Source: Neobacillus vireti (GTDB taxonomy: Bacteria > Bacillota > Bacilli > Bacillales > Cytobacillaceae). Taken from it: a DNA stretch of 64,000 bases. Each line of letters begins with the position of its first letter. Position 1 is the stretch's first letter. The translations under genes were made by a program, and so were the position numbers. The notes beneath the pieces are model-generated. The model made no database searches. It had not been told where the DNA came from and saw only the letters and a list, made by a program, of their open reading frames with translations. Shown here one piece after another: positions 53,138 through 61,743 of the stretch. The DNA lies in contig NZ_LDNB01000012.1 of the NCBI RefSeq assembly GCF_001026695.1, positions 429,378 through 493,377 of the forward strand, given 5' to 3'.

Positions 53138-53169
53138 CCGAGGCAGAATAAAGCTGTCTCGGTTTTTTT
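53138..53169 (+). terminator. rsgA terminator
   Basis: CCGAGGCAG and CTGTCTCGG form the stem (one wobble), followed by seven Ts. Confidence 0.88.
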
Positions 53170-53209
53170 ATAATATCAGAATTTATTTGGCTTTTCTTTT
53201 AAAATCCGA

Positions 53210-53303
53210 TTCGCTAATAAATTGAAATATTCGCTAATAAGTGGTCCAGATACGCTAATAAACCATCTAGATTCGCTAATAAACTCCCGAAATTCGCTAA
53301 TAA
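53210..53303. repeat. Five-unit array of TTCGCTAATAA at 20-21 bp period
   Basis: TTCGCTAATAA occurs at 53210, 53230, 53251 (as TACGCTAATAA), 53272 and 53293. Spacings are 20, 21, 21 and 21 bp with non-conserved spacers of 9-10 bp. All units are on the same strand and the phase is close to two helical turns, which fits repeated protein binding on one face of DNA. I recall similar arrays in intergenic regions of Neobacillus-like genomes. Confidence 0.9.
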
Positions 53304-53503
53304 AAAATTGGATGAGTATAATTGACTGAATTCCTTGTGGGAAAAACATGTTTTTCAGACGGGCGAGTCTCTTCTAATTACATTTTTCGCTAAATCGACG
53401 TCCAAAATGGATAAACTATCACACAACAGGCTGTTTTTTTCCCAAAAGTTACTGTATTTAATGCAATTTGAGGTACTTTTAAAAGATAAGAAATTTCGAC
53501 TTC

Positions 53504-53630
53504 GAGAATTGTCCAGCTCCAGTGCCTAGCCCTTCGAAGTCATAAGGCAATCCGTCTATAAGGTTAAAACGCAACCTTTCGGTCGGCTCATCTTGTGCTT
53601 GTCGGGGCTGAACAAGGCGCTTGCGCTTTT
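53504..53630. repeat. Dispersed intergenic repeat, copy 1
   Basis: It begins GAGAATTGTCCAGCTCCAG and ends near GGCGCTTGCGCTTTT, with a hairpin AAGGTT...AACCTT inside (TATAAGGTTAAAACGCAACCTT region). It shares GAGAATTGTCYAKCTCCAGYGCC with the element at 63893. Sequences like this recur in many Bacillaceae genomes (from memory). It is non-coding and higher in G+C than the flanks. Confidence 0.75.
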
Positions 53631-53705
53631 CTTATTTCGGACAGTTGATTTTATTTTTGCAGAAACTTTCGTTATACTTTTAGATAAGCTGAAAGGGGTG
53701 GGAAC

Positions 53706-54248
53706 GTGGAAAAGAATTATCAACTAGCAACGTTTGCCGGCGGCTGTTTTTGGTGCATGGTGAAGCCATTTGATGAACAGCCAGGCATTAATAGCGTTAT
53801 TTCCGGCTATACAGGGGGGACAGTTGAAAACCCGACATACCAACAAGTTTGTTCAGATACAACCGGGCATTATGAAGCAGTCCAAATAAATTATAATCCA
53901 TCACTTTTTCCTTATGAAAAGCTGTTGGAATTATTTTGGCAGCAAATTGATCCAACAGATCCAGGCGGACAATTTTACGACCGCGGGCAATCCTATCAAA
54001 CAGCAATATTTTACCATGATGAAACACAAAAAAGGCTTGCTGAGGAATCAAAACAAGCTTTACAAGAAAGCGGGCGGTTTAATAAGCCGATTGTAACGCC
54101 GATACTTCCGGCACAAACTTTTTATCCTGCTGAAGAATATCATCAGGGTTACTATAAGAAAAATAAAGCCCATTATGAGTCATATCACGTCGGTTCAGGT
54201 CGTGCAGGCTTTATTGGGAGGCACTGGGGGAATGAAAATGCAGAATAA
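53706..54248 (+). CDS. msrA: Peptide-methionine (S)-S-oxide reductase
   Basis: This 180-aa enzyme repairs S-epimer methionine sulfoxide. The active-site Cys is in [13 protein letters not shown], with [16 protein letters not shown] and [11 protein letters not shown] typical of MsrA. The GTG start at 53706 follows AAAGGGGTGGG. It overlaps msrB by 11 bp, so both stereoisomers would be repaired by a coupled pair. No resolving C-terminal Cys is evident; the second Cys of GCFWC may serve. Confidence 0.95.
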   Translation: MEKNYQLATFAGGCFWCMVKPFDEQPGINSVISGYTGGTVENPTYQQVCSDTTGHYEAVQINYNPSLFPYEKLLELFWQQIDPTDPGGQFYDRGQSYQTAIFYHDETQKRLAEESKQALQESGRFNKPIVTPILPAQTFYPAEEYHQGYYKKNKAHYESYHVGSGRAGFIGRHWGNENAE

Positions 54249-54669
54249 AGATTTGAAAAAGGAATTAACACCAATCCAATATGAAGTAACTCAAAATAAC
54301 GGAACGGAGCCGCCGTTTCGAAATGAGTACTGGAATGAAACGAGAGAAGGAATTTATGTAGACCTTGTTTCCGGAAAACCGTTATTTAGCTCACTGGATA
54401 AATTTGATGCCGGCTGTGGCTGGCCAAGCTTCACTAAACCAATACAAGCTGAAGAGGTCATTGAAAAAACCGATACGAGCCACCATATGATCCGTACAGA
54501 AGTAAGAAGTAAATCGGCAGATTCCCATTTAGGTCATGTATTTAATGATGGGCCTGAGCCAAATGGTTTGCGTTATTGCATCAATTCTGCTTCTTTACGG
54601 TTTATCGCGAAAGAAGACCTTGAAGAGGAAGGGTATCCGGAGTTTACCAAACTGTTTGAAGGAAAATAA
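54238..54669 (+). CDS. msrB: Peptide-methionine (R)-S-oxide reductase
   Basis: This 143-aa enzyme reduces R-epimer methionine sulfoxide. Visible are [37 protein letters not shown] and the catalytic Cys in [13 protein letters not shown]. The two CxxC zinc pairs found in many MsrB proteins are absent, as in B. subtilis MsrB. ATG 54238 is chosen because GGGGGA lies 6 nt upstream; it overlaps the end of msrA. Confidence 0.94.
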   Translation: MQNKDLKKELTPIQYEVTQNNGTEPPFRNEYWNETREGIYVDLVSGKPLFSSLDKFDAGCGWPSFTKPIQAEEVIEKTDTSHHMIRTEVRSKSADSHLGHVFNDGPEPNGLRYCINSASLRFIAKEDLEEEGYPEFTKLFEGK

Positions 54670-54742
54670 TTCTCCAAAACAAATATCATCATATCTAACC
54701 ACAAAATTATCATTGTCTTGTTGGAAATAGGCGAATGCACAT

Positions 54743-54770
54743 ACAGGTCAAGTATCTACTTCATAATGTA
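54743..54770 (+). promoter_or_regulatory. Sigma-K-like promoter of the YjcZ-family gene
   Basis: AC (54743-54744), 17 bp, then CATAATGTA (54762-54770) fits the sigma-K consensus AC-N16-17-CATANNNTA, about 40 bp before the gene. This points to late mother-cell expression. Confidence 0.65.
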
Positions 54771-54808
54771 GGAATGAAAAGACACAATTTCGTGAGGAGT
54801 GAAGGCTA

Positions 54809-54976
54809 ATGTATGGATATGGTGGATATGGTGGTTTTGATGGCTGCTGTGGCGGCGGTTATCCCGCAGGAGGATACGGCTATGGTGGCGGCGTAGGATT
54901 TGGGTTTGGAGGATTTGCTTTAATTGTTGTCCTGTTTATCCTCTTGATAATCATTGGTGCAAGCTGGGTTTATTAA
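54809..54976 (+). CDS. YjcZ family sporulation protein
   Basis: This 55-aa protein has a Gly/Tyr-rich N-terminal half ([20 protein letters not shown]...) and a C-terminal membrane helix ([20 protein letters not shown]). This is the YjcZ layout (small Gly-rich membrane proteins of spores, often in several copies). GAGGAGTGAAGG precedes the ATG. The sigma-K-like promoter upstream supports a spore-coat or outer-membrane role (inference). Confidence 0.9.
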   Translation: MYGYGGYGGFDGCCGGGYPAGGYGYGGGVGFGFGGFALIVVLFILLIIIGASWVY

Positions 54977-54987
54977 TAAATAAAGCT

Positions 54988-55028
54988 AAGGCTGTCTTTA
55001 GAATTCATTCTAAAGGCAGCCTTTTTTT
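54988..55028 (+). terminator. Terminator after the YjcZ-family gene
   Basis: AAGGCTGTCTTTAGAAT and ATTCTAAAGGCAGCCTT form a 17-bp stem (one wobble) followed by Ts. Confidence 0.92.
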
Positions 55029-55222
55029 CTCCAAAGATTATTTTTTTTATTGAATAATGGAATTTTTTGGCCGAAGTGCAAAAGGGATTTTTACTAATAG
55101 TGTAGAAACTATTAAAGCAGATAAGTAAAAGATGAAATAAATAAAATGAAAGAAACAAAAAAATGAATCATACAATTTCTATAAGACCTGACATATTTTG
55201 ATAAGAAAAGTGGTGCTCATTT

Positions 55223-56578
55223 GTGGAAAAGTCCTATTTAATTAAACCAATGCTTGATGAAGATTACCCTGTTATTGATTATGGTAAAGGGGTCTATTTA
55301 TTTGATATGGAAGGCAAGAAATATTTAGATGCTGCTTCAGGTGCTGTCACCGCTAATATTGGTCATGGTGCTGCCGAAATTATGGAAGCCATGCAGGAAC
55401 AGGCAAAAAAGGTCTCGTTTGTATATCGTTCGCAATTTACAAGTGGAGCAGCTGAAAAGCTGGCCCAAAAAATCGCGGCTTTGTTACCGGGAGACCTCAA
55501 TTGGAGTTTTTTTGTGAACAGCGGATCAGAAGCAACGGAGACCGCGATGAAAATGGCGATTCAATATTGGCAGGAAAAGGGGATTCATACGAAAACGAAA
55601 GTTTTATCAAGATGGGTTAGTTATCATGGGATTACTTTGGGAGCGCTTTCAATGTCGGGACATACCGGCAGAAGAGCGCGGTTTGTGCCGCTGCTGGAGG
55701 ACTTTCCGGTGATCAACCCGCCTTATTGCTACCGATGCCCCTATAATCTTACTGCGCCAACGTGTAATTATTTATGTGCCAGAGAGTTGAATCAAGCGAT
55801 TGAGCGCATCGGGGCGGAGAAAATCGCTGCCTTCATCGCTGAACCGGTTATCGGTGCATCAGGCGGGGCAATTACACCTCCGAAAGATTATTTTAAAACA
55901 ATCAAAGAGATTTGTGACGCCCATGACATCCTGTTTATAGCTGATGAAGTGATGACAGGCTCTGGCAGAACGGGAACGATGCTTGCTTCAGAACATTGGG
56001 ACATCATTCCTGATATTGTTGCCTTAGGGAAAGGGCTGGGGGCAGGCTATGCACCAATTGCGGCAGCTGTTGCCAGTGAAAAGGTGATGGAGCCCATTTT
56101 GGCGGGATCAAAGTCAGTGATGAGCGGGCATACATTAAGTGCCAACCCCCAATCATGTGCCGTGGCGCTCGCTGTTCTTGAATACTTAGAAAAAAACGAG
56201 ATTATGAGAGAAGTAGAAAATAAGGGAGAGTACTTAAGAAACGAGCTTGAAAAGTTAATAGCCCAATACTCCTTTGTCGGTGATGTCCGCGGGAAAGGGT
56301 TGTTACTAGGGATTGAATTCGTCGAGGACCGTATTACGAAAACACCATTCCCAAGGCATGCCTTGGTCACGCAACAAATGGTGTCACTTGCAAAAGAAAA
56401 AGGTCTCATCGTTTATCCTGCTGGGGCTGGAATTGATGGTGTTAATGGTGACTCAATTATTATTTCTCCTCCATTAACAATCACCACGAATGAAATGGAA
56501 GAACTTATAGACTTATTAGCGGCAACATTTGAAGCCTTTTCAAACCAAATAAACGCAGGAATGGCTGGTGACATGTAA
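55223..56578 (+). CDS. yodT: Class III aminotransferase (YodT type)
   Basis: This 451-aa PLP enzyme shows NSGSEATETAMKMA, SYHGITLGALSMSG, the Asp in FIADEVMTGSGRTG, and the PLP Lys in VALGKGLGAGYAPIAA. A Cys-rich insert (PPYCYRCPYNLTAPTCNYLC) resembles those of beta-amino-acid transaminases. It heads a set homologous to B. subtilis yodT-S-R-Q-P-kamA. It probably deaminates acetyl-beta-lysine at C3 (inference from operon). The GTG start at 55223 has GGTGCTCATTT upstream. CATATTTT at 55192-55199 resembles a sigma-E -10, but the -35 match is poor. Confidence 0.9.
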   Translation: MEKSYLIKPMLDEDYPVIDYGKGVYLFDMEGKKYLDAASGAVTANIGHGAAEIMEAMQEQAKKVSFVYRSQFTSGAAEKLAQKIAALLPGDLNWSFFVNSGSEATETAMKMAIQYWQEKGIHTKTKVLSRWVSYHGITLGALSMSGHTGRRARFVPLLEDFPVINPPYCYRCPYNLTAPTCNYLCARELNQAIERIGAEKIAAFIAEPVIGASGGAITPPKDYFKTIKEICDAHDILFIADEVMTGSGRTGTMLASEHWDIIPDIVALGKGLGAGYAPIAAAVASEKVMEPILAGSKSVMSGHTLSANPQSCAVALAVLEYLEKNEIMREVENKGEYLRNELEKLIAQYSFVGDVRGKGLLLGIEFVEDRITKTPFPRHALVTQQMVSLAKEKGLIVYPAGAGIDGVNGDSIIISPPLTITTNEMEELIDLLAATFEAFSNQINAGMAGDM

Positions 56579-57271
56579 ATGGATAATCCGTTTGGGAAAA
56601 TCACGACCTTGGAGCGTGTCTTAGAATTATTTCATAATCGGATGACAATAATGTTTGGCGGATTTGGCGGAGTAGGATCGCCGCCGGCACTTATCGATGG
56701 CATTCTTGAAAAAGGTGTTTGCGAGCTTACATTGATTGGTAATGACACGGGTTTTCCGGATATCGGCATTGGTAAATTAGTCAGCCGAGAAAGAGCTGTT
56801 AAAGTGATTGCCTCGCATATTGGTTCAAACCCTATTGCAGGGCAGTTGATACATGACGGAAAGCTTGAAGTAGAGTTTTCGCCGCAAGGCATCTTAGCAG
56901 AAAGAATCAGGGCCGGGGGGGTGGGCTTAGCCGCTATTCTTTCTGATATCGGGATGGACAACGAGCTGGTCTCAAAAGAAAAACCCCGCGTCCAGCTTGG
57001 CGGGAAGGACTATCTGATTGAAACCGCCTTAACTGCAGAGGTTTCGATTGTTTTTGCGAAAAAGGCCGATGAGTATGGAAATTTAATCTACGATAAAAGT
57101 GCCCGAAATACCAACCCGCTCGTTGCGATGGCTGGAGAAATAACGATTGCAGAGGTAGAAGAAATTGGTCCCCTTGGAAGTCTTAACCCTGAAGAAATCA
57201 TTACCCCGGGTGTGTTTGTTGATTATCTGATTCCATCGAAGGGAGTGAACTGGAAATGGGCATGGGAGTAG
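56579..57271 (+). CDS. yodS: CoA-transferase subunit A
   Basis: This 230-aa family I CoA-transferase alpha subunit has MIMFGGFGGVGSPPALIDGIL-like (MTIMFGGFGG), LTLIGNDTGFPDIGIGKLV, IGSNP and EFSPQGILAERIRAGG. It would activate a keto acid with CoA together with subunit B, which overlaps by 16 bp. Its ATG directly follows the yodT stop codon. I give yodS by operon order; the B. subtilis S/R assignment to subunits is from memory. Confidence 0.85.
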   Translation: MDNPFGKITTLERVLELFHNRMTIMFGGFGGVGSPPALIDGILEKGVCELTLIGNDTGFPDIGIGKLVSRERAVKVIASHIGSNPIAGQLIHDGKLEVEFSPQGILAERIRAGGVGLAAILSDIGMDNELVSKEKPRVQLGGKDYLIETALTAEVSIVFAKKADEYGNLIYDKSARNTNPLVAMAGEITIAEVEEIGPLGSLNPEEIITPGVFVDYLIPSKGVNWKWAWE

Positions 57272-57921
57272 ACATCCGCAATCAAATGGCCAAAAGAGCT
57301 GCTGAGGAAATTCAAAGTGGAATGGTTGTTAACCTTGGGATTGGCATCCCTTCACTTGTTCCTAATCATTTATCAACAGAGACAATGGTGATGTTTCACG
57401 CTGAAAACGGTATTACTGGAATGGGCCCAAGTCCAGCTAATGGAGAAGAAGATGAAAACCTATGCAATGCAGGGGGATTTCCTGTCACGTTGAATAGCGG
57501 CGGTTCCTATTGTGACAGTGCGATTGCATTCGGGATGATCCGCAAAGGGAGAGTCGATATTACCATTCTCGGTTCACTTCAAGTCAGTCAGAATGGCGAC
57601 CTTGCCAACTGGATTGTACCCGGGAAAAAGGTTCCGGGGATGGGCGGGGCGATGGAACTCGCCCAAAAAGCAAAAAAAGTGATTGTAGTCATGAATCATT
57701 GTGACAAACACGGCAACCCGAAAATTGTTGCCTCCTGCTCATTGCCATTAACCTCATCTGAATGTGTCGATCTTATTATTACAGATTTAGCTGTTTTTAA
57801 GGTAACCGCAGAAGGACTGCTTTTAACAGAATTGTTTGCTCCTTACAACTTGGAGGATGTTATTAATAAAACAGAGTGTGAATTTAAAATAAGTGAAAAT
57901 GTTCGCAACATCCCGTACTAA
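57256..57921 (+). CDS. yodR: CoA-transferase subunit B
   Basis: This 221-aa family I CoA-transferase beta subunit has NLGIGIPSLVPNHL, the catalytic Glu in FHAENGITGMGPSP, NAGGFPVTL, and GGAMELAQKAKKVIVVMNHCDKHG (in parts). The Glu forms the CoA thioester in the ping-pong mechanism. Translation is coupled to subunit A. GGGAG is about 9 nt upstream of the ATG. Confidence 0.88.
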   Translation: MGMGVDIRNQMAKRAAEEIQSGMVVNLGIGIPSLVPNHLSTETMVMFHAENGITGMGPSPANGEEDENLCNAGGFPVTLNSGGSYCDSAIAFGMIRKGRVDITILGSLQVSQNGDLANWIVPGKKVPGMGGAMELAQKAKKVIVVMNHCDKHGNPKIVASCSLPLTSSECVDLIITDLAVFKVTAEGLLLTELFAPYNLEDVINKTECEFKISENVRNIPY

Positions 57922-57951
57922 GGATAAAACTGGCGAGGGGGAGTGAAGCGT

Positions 57952-59238
57952 TTGAAGAAACATGAAATCCGCATTAATCAGTGGTTAAAGGAGAATCGAG
58001 CTAGAGGAGCAAGGCTATTACAAATACTTGTTCGGGAAAATAGCACAAGGGGGAAGGAAAGCAGCACGCAGGCCATTATTATTGAAAAATGCCGTCAGCT
58101 TGGCTTAACACTGGATATTTGGGAGCTTGGCAGCGATGAATTAAAAGGCCACCCCGCCTATTTCTGTGACCGCCAGAGCTTCGATGGTAACCCTAACTTA
58201 GTTGCTGTATTAAAAGGCTCAGGCGGCGGTAAATCGGTTATTCTAAACGGTCATATCGATATCGTTCCTGTCGGAGACGAGTCTAGCTGGAGGCATGACC
58301 CGTTTAGCGGGACGATTGAATGTGGTAAGCTATACGGCAGGGGTGCAACAGATATGAAGGGCGGGAACGTCTCCTTGCTAATGGCACTCGAAGCCTTAAT
58401 TGCTAATGGAATTAGACTTAATGGTGATGTCATCTTTCAAAGTGTGATTGAGGAAGAAAGCGGCGGAGCGGGTACACTTGCTGCTGTATTGCGTGGGTAC
58501 CATGCCGATGGTGCGATTATTCCTGAGCCGACCAATATGAAAATATTCCCGAAGCAGCAGGGCTCGATGTGGTTCCGAATTACGGTTAAAGGCAGGGCTG
58601 CGCATGGCGGAACGAGGTACGAAGGCGTAAGTGCAATTGAGAAATCAGTGGGTGTCATTCAAGGATTACAGCAGTTAGAGAAAACTAGAAATGCCAAGAT
58701 CACAGACCCTCTCTTTGATAAAATCCCCATTCCCATCCCAATAAATATTGGAAAAATAACAAGCGGCGAATGGCCATCTTCGGTGCCTGACACCGCTATC
58801 ATCGAGGGAAGAATGGGTGTATCTCCAGAAGAAACGATCGAAGCGGCACAACTGGAAATGGAAACCGCTTTGAGGGAATGGAATCAACAGGATGAATGGT
58901 TCCGCGAAAATCCTCTGCAAATTGAATGGTTTGGCGGGAGATGGCTGCCAGGTAATCTTGAAAGTGATCATCCATTGATGAACGCACTTACAAGTAGTTT
59001 CAGCGAAGTCCTAGGTGTAAGCCCTGTCATTGAAGCAAGTCCGTGGGGAACAGATGGTGGGATTTTATCTACTGTTGGGAATACTCCGGTGGTCGTCTTC
59101 GGTCCAGGTATAACGGAAACCGCTCACGATGCTAACGAGCATATTGACCTTGAAGATATGTTCGTTGCAAGTGAGATTATCGCCCTAACATTACTGCGTT
59201 GGTGTGGAGTCAATGAAGTTTCAGATGATGATAGGTAA
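57952..59238 (+). CDS. yodQ: M20-family deacylase/peptidase (YodQ type)
   Basis: This 428-aa metallohydrolase of the ArgE/DapE class has NGHIDIVPVGD (His, Asp), GRGATDMKGGNVSLL (bridging Asp), EEESGGAG (Glu-Glu), IPEPTN and a C-terminal HDANEHI. All zinc ligands are present. In this operon it may remove the acetyl group added by the YodP homologue from a downstream intermediate (inference). TTG 57952 has GAGGGGGAG 8 nt upstream; GTG 57943 is too close. Codons at 58782 contain GGTGCCTGACACC. Confidence 0.88.
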   Translation: MKKHEIRINQWLKENRARGARLLQILVRENSTRGKESSTQAIIIEKCRQLGLTLDIWELGSDELKGHPAYFCDRQSFDGNPNLVAVLKGSGGGKSVILNGHIDIVPVGDESSWRHDPFSGTIECGKLYGRGATDMKGGNVSLLMALEALIANGIRLNGDVIFQSVIEEESGGAGTLAAVLRGYHADGAIIPEPTNMKIFPKQQGSMWFRITVKGRAAHGGTRYEGVSAIEKSVGVIQGLQQLEKTRNAKITDPLFDKIPIPIPINIGKITSGEWPSSVPDTAIIEGRMGVSPEETIEAAQLEMETALREWNQQDEWFRENPLQIEWFGGRWLPGNLESDHPLMNALTSSFSEVLGVSPVIEASPWGTDGGILSTVGNTPVVVFGPGITETAHDANEHIDLEDMFVASEIIALTLLRWCGVNEVSDDDR

Positions 59239-59280
59239 TCAGGTTGTTCGTAAATTATTTATGATAAAGGGGTAAAAGAA

Positions 59281-60135
59281 ATGAATCAAACGGCATCTAC
59301 TATTTACCTCGAGGAAAGCAGTTATTTCCTCGAGGTTTATCTAGATCCTTTTAATAAACGTATCCGGATCGATAATTATCGTGGAAATACTAAATTACTA
59401 TTAGAAAAGGCCGAAGAGCTCGTTGAACAATATCAAGCTGAAAAGCTAATTATCAAAGGCCGCAGCGAAGATTGTCTGCCGTTTTTTGAAAAGGGTCTGC
59501 AGCCGGAAGCGGTTGTCGATCGCTATTTCCTTGGTTCTGATGCCCATTTCTATTCAAAGTTTTACACCGAAGAGCGCAAGAGAAATGATCATTGGATAAC
59601 GGAGGATGGGATGATTCGTAGTATTTATCAATTAGATACATCGATTCAAAAAGCCTATCCGCCAAAGGAATATGAATTAAGGAAGGCTGAAGAAAGCTGT
59701 GCAGAGGAGCTTGCGGCATTGTACCGACAAGTATTTCAAATTTATCCCACCCCATTAAATCATCCGGAATATGTAAAAAAGACGATGCAGGAGGGAACAG
59801 TCTATTATGTCTTTTTCCATCAAGGTAAGATTGTCAGTGCTGCTTCTGCAGAAATAAATGCTTTTTATAAGAACGCTGAATTAACGGATTGCGCAACATT
59901 AACGGAACATAGAAAATACGGTCTAATGAAGATTATCCTTCAAGCACTGGAAGTTGAGTTGAAAGGCCAAGGAATCTTTTGTGCCTATTCAATCGCTAGG
60001 TCCTTATCCTTCGGCATGAATGCGGTGTTATATCAGCTCGGTTACGCGTACCGTGGAAGGTTAATGAATAATTGCTTTATCTATGACAAGCTTGAAAATA
60101 TGAATATGTGGGTTAAAAATCTGGCAAACTGCTAA
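59281..60135 (+). CDS. ablB: Beta-lysine N6-acetyltransferase (AblB/YodP)
   Basis: This 284-aa GNAT-family enzyme acetylates the epsilon-amino group of beta-lysine; in methanogens the product is an osmolyte. The C-terminal GNAT core (about 135-280) reads ELAALYRQVFQIYPTPLNHPEYVKKTM, VSAASAEINAFYKNAELTDCATLTEHRKYGLM (in parts) and a family-typical GYAYRGRLMNNCFIYD. Pairing with kamA (ablA) gives the diagnostic ablA-ablB set, here inside a catabolic-looking operon. AAAGGGGTAAAAG precedes the ATG. Confidence 0.92.
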   Translation: MNQTASTIYLEESSYFLEVYLDPFNKRIRIDNYRGNTKLLLEKAEELVEQYQAEKLIIKGRSEDCLPFFEKGLQPEAVVDRYFLGSDAHFYSKFYTEERKRNDHWITEDGMIRSIYQLDTSIQKAYPPKEYELRKAEESCAEELAALYRQVFQIYPTPLNHPEYVKKTMQEGTVYYVFFHQGKIVSAASAEINAFYKNAELTDCATLTEHRKYGLMKIILQALEVELKGQGIFCAYSIARSLSFGMNAVLYQLGYAYRGRLMNNCFIYDKLENMNMWVKNLANC

Positions 60136-60202
60136 AATTTGGGCTTATAGGTGACAACTTTTCGGCACCTTTGCAACTCGTTCAGAAGGGCAGGTGACAT
60201 AA

Positions 60203-61597
60203 ATGGTTCAATTAACGGCTTTGACGCAAGAGGTTCTAAGTGCGATTCTAAAAAGCATTGATGAAGGGATTCATGTGGTCAATACAGAGGGAAAAACGAT
60301 TTTTTACAATGAAGTTGCCGCAAAGCATGATGGCATGGATGTGAAGGAAGTGCAGGGAAAGTACTTAATTGACGCATTTCCCTCGCTGACAAAAGAGTCA
60401 AGCACGTTGTTAAAGGTGATTAAAACGGGTAAGCCCATTTACAATCAAACACAAGTATACCTAAATATCCATGGGACGAGAATTGATACGATCAATACAA
60501 CCCTGCCTATCCTGCTTGGCGAAGAAATTATCGGTGCTGTTGAAATCGCTAAGGACTATTCAAGAATGAAGCTACTTGCCGAAAGTCTATTAGATTTACA
60601 AAAAGGCTTAAACAAAGGCAGTCGGAAAAAGGTATTAAAGCAAGTGAATTATACCCTCGGTGATTTAATCTCTATTAATCCAGCCTTTATTAGCATGAAG
60701 GACGAGGCTAGGAAGCTAGCGAAATCAGATTCCCCAATCCTCGTCTATGGTGAATCGGGAACGGGAAAAGAATTATTCGTTCAAGGAATCCATCATGAAT
60801 CACACCGTTCGGGCGGTGCGTTTATTGCGCAAAATTGTGCGGCGATACCTGAAACCCTGTTGGAAAGTATTCTTTTTGGTACGGCAAAAGGCAGCTATAC
60901 AGGGGCTGTTGATCGAAAAGGGTTATTTGAACTTGCTGATGGGGGAACCCTTTTCCTTGATGAACTACATACAATGCCGATTGAACTGCAGGCAAAGCTC
61001 TTAAGAGTTTTAGAGGATGGGATGGTTAGAAGGGTTGGCGGCTCGCAGAACATATCGGTGAATGTCCGCGTTATTGCGGCGATGAATGTGCATCCAACAA
61101 TTGCGCTTCAAAATCAGGTGCTCCGTTCTGACCTTTTTTACCGCTTAAATGTCTTTACCTTTTCGCTGCTTCCGTTACGGGATCGCAAAGATGATATTTT
61201 GTTCTTATCCGCTTATTTTATTAAGGAATTTAACCGGAAATTAGTGAAAAACATTCAAGGCATTGAGAAGAAGTTGGAGTTATTTTTTACTAGCTATCAT
61301 TGGCCCGGGAATGTACGCGAATTAAAACACACCATCGAATATATGATGAACGTTTGTGAGGACAAGTTCCTTCGCTATGAGGATCTGCCCCTTATGTTAA
61401 GAAATCATCCCGACCCGCCAAAAGATAAAAGCTGTCCAACTGAAAGTCTATCATTAAGAAAAAATATTGAGGCATTAGAAAAAAGTCTTATCAGTGATGC
61501 CCTTGATTTATGTAAAGGAAATATTAATCAAGCGGCGAAGATATTAGAGATTCCTAGACAAACCTTGCAATATAAAATGAAAAAAATGATAACATAA
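60203..61597 (+). CDS. Sigma-54-dependent activator of the lysine operon
   Basis: This 464-aa regulator has an N-terminal PAS domain (about 5-120: ILKSIDEGIHVVNTEGKTIFYNEVAAKHDG), a AAA+ domain (about 150-385) with Walker A GESGTGKE and Walker B LFLDELHT, and a C-terminal Fis-type HTH (INQAAKILEIPRQTLQYKMKK). The sigma-54 contact loop reads GSYTGA where most activators have GAFTGA. The nearby consensus sigma-54 promoter of kamA is its obvious target. AGAAGGGCAGGTGAC precedes the ATG, and a terminator follows. Confidence 0.93.
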   Translation: MVQLTALTQEVLSAILKSIDEGIHVVNTEGKTIFYNEVAAKHDGMDVKEVQGKYLIDAFPSLTKESSTLLKVIKTGKPIYNQTQVYLNIHGTRIDTINTTLPILLGEEIIGAVEIAKDYSRMKLLAESLLDLQKGLNKGSRKKVLKQVNYTLGDLISINPAFISMKDEARKLAKSDSPILVYGESGTGKELFVQGIHHESHRSGGAFIAQNCAAIPETLLESILFGTAKGSYTGAVDRKGLFELADGGTLFLDELHTMPIELQAKLLRVLEDGMVRRVGGSQNISVNVRVIAAMNVHPTIALQNQVLRSDLFYRLNVFTFSLLPLRDRKDDILFLSAYFIKEFNRKLVKNIQGIEKKLELFFTSYHWPGNVRELKHTIEYMMNVCEDKFLRYEDLPLMLRNHPDPPKDKSCPTESLSLRKNIEALEKSLISDALDLCKGNINQAAKILEIPRQTLQYKMKKMIT

Positions 61598-61622
61598 GCT
61601 GCTGATTTTTCGGCAGCTTTTT
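61596..61622 (+). terminator. Terminator between activator and kamA
   Basis: AAGCTGC and GCAGCTT with a T-rich loop, followed by Ts; it separates kamA transcription from the upstream genes. Confidence 0.88.
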
Positions 61623-61689
61623 AACAATGTTTAAAGGCTGAAGAATATGAATTTTCGATCAAATGTTCATCCTTAAGTGTTTTTAGGAG

Positions 61690-61706
61690 TTGGCACGCTT
61701 CTTGCA
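61690..61706 (+). promoter_or_regulatory. Sigma-54 promoter of kamA
   Basis: TTGGCACGCTTCTTGCA matches the -24/-12 consensus TTGGCAC-N5-TTGCA at every defined position, with GG and GC 10 bp apart. The start would be near 61717, about 27 nt before the kamA ATG. Confidence 0.93.
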
Positions 61707-61743
61707 TGTTATATAGTAAAGCATGTTTAAGGGGGAATTCATA

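Larger units (their letters stand above)
53172..53705. other. Non-coding interval with two repeat families
   Basis: Between rsgA and msrA, this 530-bp stretch holds the ATTCGCTAATAAA array (53210-53303), about 200 bp of AT-rich DNA with no convincing ORF (a TTTTTC/GAAAAA-like inverted repeat near 53340), and a dispersed repeat at 53504-53630. An ORF at 53335-53529 lacks a ribosome binding site and runs into the repeat, so I do not call it. Confidence 0.7.

Noticed and set aside
53210..53303. Considered as a CRISPR array
   Set aside because: Units of 11 bp with 9-10 bp spacers are too short, and no cas genes are present in the window.
53335..53529. 64-aa ORF between rsgA and msrA
   Set aside because: No ribosome binding site, odd composition, and its end lies in a dispersed repeat.
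55040..55080. TTGGCC...TGC upstream of yodT as a sigma-54 promoter
   Set aside because: GG and GC are only 7 bp apart instead of 10, so it does not fit the -24/-12 geometry.
56047..56409. 120-aa minus-strand ORF opposite yodT
   Set aside because: Antisense frame of a clearly coding aminotransferase gene; no ribosome binding site.
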